From Marinobacter salinexigens (GTDB taxonomy: Bacteria > Pseudomonadota > Gammaproteobacteria > Pseudomonadales > Oleiphilaceae): a stretch of 64,000 nucleotides of DNA. Shown piece after piece: positions 57,647 to 64,000 of the stretch. The translations under genes and the position numbers were made by a program. Under the pieces are notes generated by a model. That model made no database searches. It worked only from the letters and a program-made list of their open reading frames with translations, and had not been told where the DNA came from. The DNA is taken from assembly GCF_008370345.1 (NCBI RefSeq), contig NZ_VTUU01000004.1, positions 186,001 through 250,000 on the forward strand, given 5' to 3'. Numbering within the stretch: the stretch's first letter is position 1; every line of letters starts with the position of its first letter.

Positions 57647-60085
57647 TCAGGCCTGAACGACTCGCTGATTGGTCCTTAACCAGCTTTCAAATTCATCTGC
57701 CGGAAGTGGTCTGCTGTAGAAATATCCCTGGGACAGATCGCAGCCTTCCTGTTTAAGGAAATGGGTTTGCGCCTCTTCTTCGACGCCCTCTGCGATAACC
57801 TTTAATCCCAGGCTGTGGGCCATATTGATGATGGCTCTTACCAGCGAGGCATCATCGGATTCCTTCATGACATCCTGAACAAAGGATTTGTCTATTTTAA
57901 GGGTATCGAAAGGATAGCTCTTGAGATAACTCAATGCTGAGTAACCTGTACCAAAATCATCGACCGACAGCTGGATACCAGCGCTATCGAGTTGTCTGAG
58001 GATTTCTGCGGTTTCGATCGAATTATCCAGGATCAGGCGCTCAGTAATTTCCAGTTCCAGCTGATTATGCGGTAACCCGGAGTTCTTCAGGGCGTGCATG
58101 ACCGTGCCGGTAAATCCGGGGTCACGGAACTGGCGGGGTGATACATTTACCGCAACGCCGATATCCAGGCCGGTGGCTTCCCGCCAACTGTAGGCGGCAC
58201 GGCAGGCTTCCTCGAGAACCCATTCACCAATGGGGATAATCAGGCCGGTTTCTTCCGCTAATGGAATGAATCGGTCAGGCATGACCATGCCCATTGCCGG
58301 ATTATTCCACCGGAGCAGGGCTTCTACAGAGGCTAGTCGGCCTGAATCGGTATGAACAATCGGCTGAAAATAAAGCTCGAATTCATTGAGTTCGAGGGCC
58401 CGTCGCATCCGGGATTCCATTTGCAGGCGCTCGTGGGATACCTCGGTCATCTCCGGAGCAAAATGGGCGTAGGCACTTTTGCCCTTGTGCTTGGCCTGAT
58501 ACATGGCAGCGTCGGCGTGTTGTAGCAGGGTGCCGCTGTTGTCGGAGTCGGACGGGAAGATTGCAATGCCGATACTGGTGGTGACAAACACTTCCTGGCC
58601 GTTAAGGATGTAGGGCGCTGAGAACGTCTGAAGAATACGTTCCGCAACCTGCGAAGACGAATCCGGACCGGTCAGGCCGGGCAGGATCACCAGAAACTCG
58701 TCGCCACCGAGCCTGGCGACGGTGCTGGTTCCCCGAAGACAACTCGATATACGTCGGGCTGCTTCAATCAACAGGGTATCACCCGCATCATGCCCGAGTG
58801 TGTCATTGATATGCTTGAAATTATCCAGGTCAAGAAACATTACGCCGACCTGGGAGTTCTCCCGGCGGGCCTGGGCGAGGGCGAGCTTCAGGCGATCGAG
58901 AGCCAGCATCCGGTTTGGCAGCCCGGTGAGAATGTCGTAATTGGCCTGCCTGAGTAACTGTTGCTCATAGCGTTTCCGGATGCTGATGTCTTCCCCGAGA
59001 ATCAGGTAGCCTGTGACTTCCCCATTGCCATCTTTGATAGGGGTGACAATCAGCTGTTCCCAGAACCTCTCACCACTTTTCCGGATACTGTTTACCTCCC
59101 CCTGCCAGACACCTACTCGCTGGACCTGGAGGCGGATCGACTGCCAGAGGTGCCTGCTCTCACGATTCTCTAGGTTGTTGTCAGCCAAGGAGCCCGGATG
59201 CTTGCCGACAATGGCGTGGGCGTCATAGCCAGTCAGCTGGGTAAACTTCTGGTTGGCGAATTCGATGTGCCACTGACGGTCACAGATCAGCACGGAGGAG
59301 GGGCTTTGTTCAATCGCTTTGGAGAACTTGCGGATTTCAGCTGCATCCCTTTCCTGGCGGCCAATGTCTTCATTGAGTCGCTCCCGCATCTGATTAATCG
59401 CGGAAATAACTTTGCCCAATTCATCCGTACGGTTTGTGTGTGTGTCGGGGCGATCAAGTATCAGTGGCCTGGACAGGTTCTTGAGTGAGAAATCCCGGGC
59501 ATAGTTCGCCATCGTAGTCAGGTGGCGGGCTACAAAATGCTGAAAAATCCAGATGATCAGTATGGAAACGAGCAAGGTCTTGAGGAACTGGGTTGTCAGA
59601 ATGATGGCAACCTTCCGTTCCATTTCCTTGTATACCCTGTCCAGATCAGCGGTAATGGTCAGTTCACCCAGTTTGAAGTCTTCATCACCCTGATGAACCA
59701 GTTCAAAGCTGTGGCTGGTGGTTTCGGAATCCCGGGGAATTTCACCCATAACAAGCTCAGAATCGGGCTCGATTCGCAATCTCAGGTGAACAATATCGGG
59801 AAGGCTGAGGATGCCTTCCATCTGGGTCTGAAGGAGCTTCTGATCAAGCGCCCACAGGCTCCTGGCGAGGCTCGATGAGTAGCCGGATTCGACCACTTCC
59901 ATTCGCCTGTCTATCTGCGAGATGTCCTTGCGGTAGTCGGAGTATATCTGAACAGCCGACGTTATCAGCGTAAACAGGGAGATGAATAGCAGTATCCAGG
60001 CCAGCAATCTGAACGAAAGCGGTGAGCCTTTACGAAAACGTTGTATGCGTGTCGACAATTTCGGCATGTCGTAAAGCTTCGCCAC
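57647..60085 (-). CDS. Membrane GGDEF-EAL protein with PAS domain (c-di-GMP synthesis/breakdown)
   Basis: 812 residues. Order: membrane segment (about 24-46), periplasmic domain (about 50-160), second membrane segment, HAMP-like helix, PAS domain (about 255-370; WHIEFANQKFTQLTGYDAHA), GGDEF domain (about 385-545) and EAL domain (about 560-805). The GGDEF site is intact (ARLGGDEFLVILPG). The EAL domain also keeps its residues: SVEALLRWNNP, VNVSPRQF, LEITERLILDN, DDFGTGYSALSYLKSYPFDT and IAEGVEEEAQT. Both activities may therefore be real; regulation would come from the periplasmic and PAS domains. The start is a GTG at 60085; an ATG at 60067 behind GGTGG is nearly as good. Confidence 0.92.
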   Translation of the reverse strand: MAKLYDMPKLSTRIQRFRKGSPLSFRLLAWILLFISLFTLITSAVQIYSDYRKDISQIDRRMEVVESGYSSSLARSLWALDQKLLQTQMEGILSLPDIVHLRLRIEPDSELVMGEIPRDSETTSHSFELVHQGDEDFKLGELTITADLDRVYKEMERKVAIILTTQFLKTLLVSILIIWIFQHFVARHLTTMANYARDFSLKNLSRPLILDRPDTHTNRTDELGKVISAINQMRERLNEDIGRQERDAAEIRKFSKAIEQSPSSVLICDRQWHIEFANQKFTQLTGYDAHAIVGKHPGSLADNNLENRESRHLWQSIRLQVQRVGVWQGEVNSIRKSGERFWEQLIVTPIKDGNGEVTGYLILGEDISIRKRYEQQLLRQANYDILTGLPNRMLALDRLKLALAQARRENSQVGVMFLDLDNFKHINDTLGHDAGDTLLIEAARRISSCLRGTSTVARLGGDEFLVILPGLTGPDSSSQVAERILQTFSAPYILNGQEVFVTTSIGIAIFPSDSDNSGTLLQHADAAMYQAKHKGKSAYAHFAPEMTEVSHERLQMESRMRRALELNEFELYFQPIVHTDSGRLASVEALLRWNNPAMGMVMPDRFIPLAEETGLIIPIGEWVLEEACRAAYSWREATGLDIGVAVNVSPRQFRDPGFTGTVMHALKNSGLPHNQLELEITERLILDNSIETAEILRQLDSAGIQLSVDDFGTGYSALSYLKSYPFDTLKIDKSFVQDVMKESDDASLVRAIINMAHSLGLKVIAEGVEEEAQTHFLKQEGCDLSQGYFYSRPLPADEFESWLRTNQRVVQA

Positions 60086-60228
60086 CTGATGCTGTTTTGA
60101 AAAGCGGATAAGACATCACTTTTCGACTATAGCAGTAGTTTCTGGCGAATGCTGTGCAAATGCAGGAAAACGCGAGGGAAATTTGTTGGTATTAAGTAGT
60201 TGTATGTATCTGGCGGCTGTCTGGTTGC

Positions 60229-60242
60229 TTGACGTAGATCAA
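60229..60242 (+). promoter_or_regulatory. Anr/FNR box and class II promoter of the CcoM-like gene
   Basis: TTGACGTAGATCAA fits the Anr/FNR pattern TTGATN4ATCAA with one change (C for T), which also occurs in known Pseudomonas Anr sites. A -10-like TAACCT lies at 60265-60270, putting the box centre at about -41.5, the classic activating position. The gene starts 66 bp downstream. Confidence 0.8.
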
Positions 60243-60307
60243 TACTCACAGGCGGGTAGCGGCGTAACCTGAATTCATTGAATTAGTTAAGGCTGGAGGG
60301 CTTTAAA

Positions 60308-60460
60308 ATGTATATGGATGCGGTCGTTATCGCTGGTATTGTGACAGTTTTGCTTATCTTGGGCTTTTTTGTGGGTGTTGGTGTCTTTGTAATGAAAGAC
60401 CAAAAGGCGCATGGCCCTGGAAGCACAAAAAAAGGAAAGCACACTGGTAAAACTGTCTGA
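60308..60460 (+). CDS. ccoM: Small membrane protein resembling cbb3 oxidase subunit CcoM
   Basis: 50 residues, too short for a routine ORF search. It begins MYMDAVVIAGIVTVLLILGF, followed by FVGVGVFVMKDQKA: one membrane segment with a short start and a basic tail (STKKGKHTGKTV). From memory this resembles CcoM, a small subunit that stabilises the cbb3-type cytochrome oxidase of Pseudomonas stutzeri. GGAGG lies eight bases before the ATG, and an Anr box upstream fits a low-oxygen respiratory gene. The cbb3 operon is not in this window, so the partner is inferred. It could also be an unrelated short membrane peptide. Confidence 0.65.
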   Translation: MYMDAVVIAGIVTVLLILGFFVGVGVFVMKDQKAHGPGSTKKGKHTGKTV

Positions 60461-60464
60461 AGGG

Positions 60465-60487
60465 AAGGAGCGTAACGCTCCTTTCTC
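60465..60487 (+). terminator. Hairpin after the CcoM-like gene
   Basis: AAGGAGCG (60465-60472) pairs with CGCTCCTT (60476-60483) with a TAA loop, followed by a short pyrimidine run (TCTC). It begins five bases past the stop codon. Confidence 0.65.
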
Positions 60488-60500
60488 AGTTGAAAAAGAT

Positions 60501-60576
60501 TGGCGTCCCCTAGGGGGTTCGAACCCCTGTTGCCGCCGTGAAAGGGCGGAGTCCTAGGCCACTAGACGAAGGGGAC
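60501..60576 (-). tRNA. tRNA-Glu (anticodon TTC)
   Basis: 76 nt with encoded CCA. On the minus strand it starts GTCCCCTTCGTCTAGTGGCC; the anticodon stem-loop is CCGCC-CTTTCAC-GGCGG with anticodon TTC, and the T-arm contains GGTTCGAACCC. Acceptor GTCCCCT pairs with AGGGGAC. Confidence 0.97.
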
Positions 60577-60616
60577 GCAACGTTCTTTTCAACCTTGCCT
60601 CGTCGAGGTGGCGCGT

Positions 60617-60645
60617 ATATTAAGTAAGGCTCCCTGATGTGTCAA
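60617..60645 (-). promoter_or_regulatory. Sigma-70 promoter of tRNA-Glu
   Basis: On the minus strand a perfect -35 TTGACA (60640-60645), a 17-base spacer and -10 TAATAT (60617-60622). The following GC-rich stretch (ACGCGCC) is a discriminator typical of growth-rate-controlled tRNA genes. Confidence 0.9.
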
Positions 60646-60725
60646 CGACTTTTTTCAAAAAAGTTCAGATTTCTTTCTACCGCTCCTTATCGCTTCGTTC
60701 ACGCCTTATCGTTTCTATTTACGTT

Positions 60726-61640
60726 TTACGTTCTCCCGGATGACAGCACATCCGCTAGCGCTGGTTCCAGATCGGCATGACTGAAACTGAATCCGGATGA
60801 CTGAAGTTTCTGTGGAATGGCCCGCTGGCCGGTAAGCAGTAACCGGGACATCTCACCGAGTACGAGGCTGAGCAATGCTGCCGGCGCGGGAAAAGGTGTC
60901 GGTCGATTCAGTACGTGGCCCAGGCTGCGGGTGAAATCAGCGTTGGTTGATGGGTTCGGGCTGACGACGTTGAAGGGGCCGCTGGCCTCCCCGTTTTCCA
61001 TCAGGAACAACAGCGCGTTCACCACATCGTTTCTGTGGATCCATGGCATGAATTGCGTCCCGTTTCCCAGTCGGCCGCCAAGCCCCAGCCGGAAAGGTGG
61101 AATCATGCGCTTGAGAAATCCACCATCTGGCCCGACAACAATACCGGTTCGGGACAGGCAGACACGCACGCCGTAGGTCTCCGCAGCCAGTGCTTCGGCT
61201 TCCCAATCCTGACACAATCGGTGAGTGAACTCTTCGTTGGGAGCAGTTTGTTCCGTAACGATCTGACTACCCTGATCGCCATAAAACCCGACCGCTGAGC
61301 CGGAGACGAGGACGGCTGGCTTTTTATGCCAACTGCCCATACTCTCGATCAGGGTTCTGGTAAGGTCAATTCTGCTGGAGCGGAGAACCTGTTTTCGCTT
61401 CTGGCTCCAGCGTTTGTCGGCGATGCCTTCCCCGGCGAGGTTGATGACAGCGTCGAAGCCGTTGTGCCGCTGTAGTTCATCAACGGACCTTACGGTAGCC
61501 ACGTTTCCACAGATTGCTTTCACCCGTTCGGGAGTCTGCCGGCTCAGGATCGTCAGGTCATGACCGCGGGCCAGGAGTTGCTGGCACAGTAGTCGGCCGA
61601 TAAAGCCTGTGCCTCCAGTGACGAGTACGGACGTATTCAT
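60726..61640 (-). CDS. TIGR01777 family SDR epimerase-like protein (YfcH type)
   Basis: 304 residues. NAD(P)-binding GGTGFIG at residues 9-15, NLAGEGIADKRWSQKRKQVL, which is diagnostic of the TIGR01777/YfcH family, then SGSAVGFYGDQG with the catalytic Tyr, and GGRLGNGTQFMPWIHRNDVV. The C-terminal DUF1731 helix region contains GQRAIPQKLQSSGFSF. Substrate unknown. It lies 38 bp behind a CbiX-like gene on the same strand. Confidence 0.9.
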   Translation of the reverse strand: MNTSVLVTGGTGFIGRLLCQQLLARGHDLTILSRQTPERVKAICGNVATVRSVDELQRHNGFDAVINLAGEGIADKRWSQKRKQVLRSSRIDLTRTLIESMGSWHKKPAVLVSGSAVGFYGDQGSQIVTEQTAPNEEFTHRLCQDWEAEALAAETYGVRVCLSRTGIVVGPDGGFLKRMIPPFRLGLGGRLGNGTQFMPWIHRNDVVNALLFLMENGEASGPFNVVSPNPSTNADFTRSLGHVLNRPTPFPAPAALLSLVLGEMSRLLLTGQRAIPQKLQSSGFSFSHADLEPALADVLSSGRT

Positions 61641-61678
61641 ACCATACCTCCCATGGGCATCAGTTTGTCGGGTTGTGA

Positions 61679-62041
61679 TCAGCTAGAAACCTGTTGCTGT
61701 ACCAGATCGCGGATCGCGAAGCCCAGCAAGGGGTTGTCACCAACCGGTGCACCGAGGTCAATGGTGACACCTAATGATTGCTCAAGTTCCCTGATCATTG
61801 CCGGGACGTCCTTACGCAGGTGCCGGCCAGCGGCAAGGAAAAGCGGGATTATGGAGAACTCGGTAACGCCTTCCTTTGCAGCGTCGGAAATGACCGACTG
61901 CAGAGAAGGTGAGGCCAGCTCCATGTAAGCAATGAGTGAGTCAGGTACTGCGTCCAGTGTTGGTTGGGCCAGCCCTTCAAAGGTTTCACACCAGCGCTTG
62001 TCACTGCTTCCGTGTGCCAACAGAATAATGCGGCGGCTCAT
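61679..62041 (-). CDS. CbiX/SirB-like small chelatase family protein
   Basis: 120 residues from the ATG at 62041, which follows AGGAG at six bases; the frame extends 14 codons more without support. RIILLAHGSSDKRWCETFEG has the metal-site histidine, and VTEFSIIPLFLAAGRHLRKDVP has the second. Length equals the short CbiX form, which acts as a dimer to insert Co or Fe into sirohydrochlorin or a related tetrapyrrole. A link to cobalamin supply for NrdJ is possible but unproven; no other cob gene is near. Confidence 0.82.
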   Translation of the reverse strand: MSRRIILLAHGSSDKRWCETFEGLAQPTLDAVPDSLIAYMELASPSLQSVISDAAKEGVTEFSIIPLFLAAGRHLRKDVPAMIRELEQSLGVTIDLGAPVGDNPLLGFAIRDLVQQQVSS

Positions 62042-62094
62042 AAAGGCTCCTGATTCATCGTTTTGATCTACATAACATAACAAGGTACGAAGGA

Positions 62095-62697
62095 ATGTTC
62101 GATTGGAAAGAGATTCTGGATTTCTGGTTCGGTGAAATTGATTCCGATGGCTTACCTGACGGGTTTCATCGTAATCGTTGGTTCCGTTCCGACCGAAAGT
62201 TTGATCAGGAAATACGCCGGCGGTTTTTGTCGATGGTGTTGTTCGCCTCTGAAGATGGATTGGAGCATTGGCGCACCGAGCCTGGCGGTTGTCTCGCAGA
62301 GATCATTCTCCTCGACCAGTTCTCCCGAAATATTTATCGTGGTGGCGCGCTGGCTTTCGAGCAGGATCGTCAGGCACGGAAATTGTGCCGAAGGGCGATG
62401 GAGAAGGGGATGGATGTGTCGTTGCCGCCGGTTCAGCGTGCGTTTCTCTATATGCCGCTACAACATTCCGAAAGAAAGGAGGATCAGGAGCTGTCAGTGG
62501 AGTGCTATGAACAATTGTCTGCCTCGACCACCGGGATACTGGGTGAATTTTTGGGAAGTTTTGTGCAGTCGGCTCGGGACCACAGGGACATCATCCTGCG
62601 TTTTGGGCGTTTCCCGCATCGGAACAAGGTGCTGAAGCGCGTTTCCTCCGCCGAAGAGCAGGACTATCTCACCCAGGGCAAGCGATTTGGTCAGTAG
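62095..62697 (+). CDS. DUF924 family protein
   Basis: 200 residues. ILDFWFGEIDSDGLPDGFHR at the start, RWFRSDRKFDQEIRRRF, then LAEIILLDQFSRNIYRGGAL and RAFLYMPLQHSERKEDQELS are the conserved DUF924 blocks. The fold is alpha-helical and TPR-like; function is not known. It is divergent from the CbiX-like gene. Confidence 0.9.
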   Translation: MFDWKEILDFWFGEIDSDGLPDGFHRNRWFRSDRKFDQEIRRRFLSMVLFASEDGLEHWRTEPGGCLAEIILLDQFSRNIYRGGALAFEQDRQARKLCRRAMEKGMDVSLPPVQRAFLYMPLQHSERKEDQELSVECYEQLSASTTGILGEFLGSFVQSARDHRDIILRFGRFPHRNKVLKRVSSAEEQDYLTQGKRFGQ

Positions 62698-62814
62698 TCC
62701 GTGCAAAAATAGAGGTGAACTCGGGCCGCTTGGCTGATTTTTTAACCCGATTGAGGGATTTCTGATCAGATTTTTGGTCTTAAAATCAAATTGAAAAAAA
62801 GTTTTGGAAAAATG

Positions 62815-62842
62815 TTGACGGACGGCGCTCGATCCGTAGAAT
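62815..62842 (+). promoter_or_regulatory. Sigma-70 promoter of tRNA-Gly
   Basis: -35 TTGACG (62815-62820), 16-base spacer, -10 TAGAAT (62837-62842), 34 bp before the mature 5' end. The stretch before it (62698-62814) is AT-rich with a TTTTTGG run that may act as an UP-like element. Confidence 0.82.
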
Positions 62843-62876
62843 ACGCCTCCGTTGTCGACATCAACTCGATAGCACT

Positions 62877-62952
62877 GCGGGAATAGCTCAGTTGGTAGAG
62901 CACAACCTTGCCAAGGTTGGGGTCGCGAGTTCGAATCTCGTTTCCCGCTCCA
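62877..62952 (+). tRNA. tRNA-Gly (anticodon GCC)
   Basis: 76 nt with encoded CCA. Acceptor GCGGGAA pairs with TTCCCGC; the D-arm has AGCTCAGTTGGTAGAGC, the anticodon stem-loop is CAACC-TTGCCAA-GGTTG with anticodon GCC, and the T-arm has GTTCGAATC. Confidence 0.97.
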
Positions 62953-62958
62953 GATTTC

Positions 62959-62992
62959 AAAAAACCCGGTCTCGGAAGAGACTGGGTTTTTT
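62959..62992 (+). terminator. Terminator after tRNA-Gly
   Basis: AAAACCCGGTCTC pairs with GAGACTGGGTTTT (one G-T pair) around GGAA and ends in six T residues. Confidence 0.92.
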
Positions 62993-63088
62993 CGTTTCTG
63001 GCCGCCCGGAAAGTCGGTAACCGTCTGGCTCGTCAGGTATAATCAACCGCTTGTTCGTTAACCACAGGATGTCGGGAGGTAAAGGGCT

Positions 63089-63883
63089 ATGAACGTTCAG
63101 TCACTTTGGGTTTATCCGGTCAAATCATTGGCGGGTATTGAAGTGCAGAGTTTTGATCTGGACGACTTCGGTCCGGTTGGTGATCGCCGGTGGATGATCA
63201 TTGACGAAGAAAGGTCTTTCATCACCCAGAGGAAATACCCTCAATTGGCAAGAATCGCTACGTCATTAAGCGGTGGCGTGGTAACCGTCGACATTCCTGG
63301 AGAGGGTCGCTTCGAGCTACGTCCGACTGCCGAGGCTCTCCGGGCGCTTGTGTGGCGGGATTGGGCTGAGGCCTTGGTCGGAGAGACTGAGGCCAACGAG
63401 GCGCTAAGCCGGTTTTGCGGGCAAAAATTCCGTTTTGTGTACATGCCTGATGAATCCTTCAGACAGGTGGATGTTGCCCGGGTTTCTGACCGTCGTCGGG
63501 TGAGCTTTGCTGACGGATTTCCATTTCTGATTACGAATACTGCTTCCTTGGGTGATCTTAATGAACGCCTTGAGGTGCCGGTGGAAATGCGGCGTTTCAG
63601 GCCGAACATTGTGGTTGATGGCGATACTGCCTGGGATGAAGACAGCTGGCGTCAGTTACTTGTTGGAGAAACGGTGTTCAGTCTGGTGAAGCCATGTTCC
63701 CGGTGTGTTCTGACCACGGTGGATCCTGATTCCGGGATTAAGGACCCGGAGGTCCAGCCACTAAAGACGCTCTCTGGTTTCCGGCGCACCGAAGACGGCG
63801 TTATTTTCGGCATGAACGCCATACACGAATCGCAAGGCCAGATCCGGGTAGGCGACACCGTTACCATTTCCGAGAAGGAGTAA
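63089..63883 (+). CDS. MOSC domain protein (YcbX-like)
   Basis: 264 residues. N-terminal MOSC beta-barrel (about 1-120; SLWVYPVKSLAGIEVQSFDL and GDRRWMIIDEERSFITQRKY) and C-terminal MOSC domain (about 120-262; RRFRPNIVVDGDTAWDED and the cysteine in KPCSRCVLTTVDPDSG). MOSC proteins carry sulfur or molybdenum cofactor; YcbX detoxifies N-hydroxylated bases. Without a ferredoxin domain, it is shorter than E. coli YcbX, which has 369 residues. GGGAGG precedes the start. Confidence 0.9.
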   Translation: MNVQSLWVYPVKSLAGIEVQSFDLDDFGPVGDRRWMIIDEERSFITQRKYPQLARIATSLSGGVVTVDIPGEGRFELRPTAEALRALVWRDWAEALVGETEANEALSRFCGQKFRFVYMPDESFRQVDVARVSDRRRVSFADGFPFLITNTASLGDLNERLEVPVEMRRFRPNIVVDGDTAWDEDSWRQLLVGETVFSLVKPCSRCVLTTVDPDSGIKDPEVQPLKTLSGFRRTEDGVIFGMNAIHESQGQIRVGDTVTISEKE

Positions 63884-63891
63884 ATTCCAAG

Positions 63892-64000
63892 GTGCCACTG
63901 TTAACACTGGATTCCCTATCTCTCGCATTCGGCATGCACCCGTTGCTGGACCATGCGTCGCTTGTTATCGAAGCCGGGGAGAGGGTTTGTCTGCTGGGTC
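63892..64000 (+). CDS. uup: ABC-F ATPase, Uup-type (partial, C-terminus beyond the window)
   Basis: Only the first 36 codons are visible: PLLTLDSLSLAFGMHPLLDH, then ASLVIEAGERVCLLG, where the P-loop is about to start. This resembles the N-terminus of Uup, an ABC-F protein that acts on ribosomes or branched DNA. Start is a GTG at 63892 behind GGAG, eight bases after the MOSC stop codon, suggesting cotranscription. Confidence 0.78.
   Translation, partial: MPLLTLDSLSLAFGMHPLLDHASLVIEAGERVCLLG

Noticed and set aside
62063-62076. Anr/FNR box in front of the CbiX-like gene or DUF924
   Set aside because: TTGATCTACATAAC has only one good half site, and its distance from either start is not convincing.
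62766-62960. 64-residue frame on the minus strand over tRNA-Gly
   Set aside because: It is the reverse complement of the tRNA and its promoter, a common false ORF.

Overview
The window looks like chromosomal DNA of a marine gammaproteobacterium close to Marinobacter. Four observations point that way: the Pseudomonas-type order suhB-trmJ-cysE-iscR-iscS-ndk-rlmN-pilF-rodZ-ispG-hisS-yfgM-bamB-der, a split B12-dependent ribonucleotide reductase (nrdJa/nrdJb), a polar-flagellum type flg cluster with sigma-54 promoters, and moderately GC-rich codon use. The genus is an inference from gene content. Nearly all DNA is coding. I see no insertion sequence, prophage, CRISPR array or rRNA.

Layout. 1-1.7 kb: small accessory genes (partial lipoprotein, DUF3565, YnfA family, GFA family). 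1.7-6.1 kb: nrdJa-nrdJb, a regulatory gap of 579 bp with NrdR-like boxes, and a divergent secreted protein. 6.1-8.9 kb: a three-gene ABC importer operon. 9.0-11.4 kb: an acyl-CoA synthetase and a thioesterase-like protein. 11.4-14.4 kb: ferric-iron binding protein and permease with a Fur-like site. 14.4-17.9 kb: PilZ protein, lipoprotein, degenerate HD-GYP protein and another lipoprotein. 18.1-23.1 kb: ABC-2 exporter, queF, a MASE2 adenylate cyclase, a DUF962 protein and a nitroreductase. 23.3-34.7 kb: flgBCDE and flgFGHIJKL, each unit behind a sigma-54 promoter. 34.7-40.5 kb: tRNA-Leu, queA-tgt, yajC-secD-secF. 40.5-54.2 kb: suhB, then trmJ to der. 54.2-60.1 kb: pta, ackA and a GGDEF-EAL protein on the minus strand. 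60.1-64 kb: an Anr/FNR-controlled small membrane protein resembling CcoM, tRNA-Glu, an SDR protein, a CbiX-like protein, DUF924, tRNA-Gly, a MOSC protein and the start of an ABC-F (uup) gene.

Themes. Three c-di-GMP or cAMP signalling proteins and the flagellar rod/hook genes point to a motile, surface-responsive lifestyle. queF, queA and tgt cover three steps of queuosine synthesis. yajC-secDF, yfgM and bamB serve protein export and outer-membrane assembly. Redox and oxygen control is visible in sequence: NrdR boxes at nrdJ, a type-1 IscR site at iscR, an Anr box at the small ORF and a Fur-like site at the iron transporter.

The most notable points are: (1) the isc operon is cut down to iscR-iscS, iscU to iscX being absent, and IscS lacks its usual C-terminal tail; (2) SuhB has lost the two aspartates of its metal site; (3) an HD-GYP protein has lost its HD dyad and other ligands; (4) an unflagged 50-residue membrane protein sits behind a well-placed Anr box; (5) a pair of NrdR-like boxes 32 bp apart lies upstream of nrdJ. 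I found no wholly new multi-gene system. The nearest candidate is the PilZ-lipoprotein-HD-GYP cluster.
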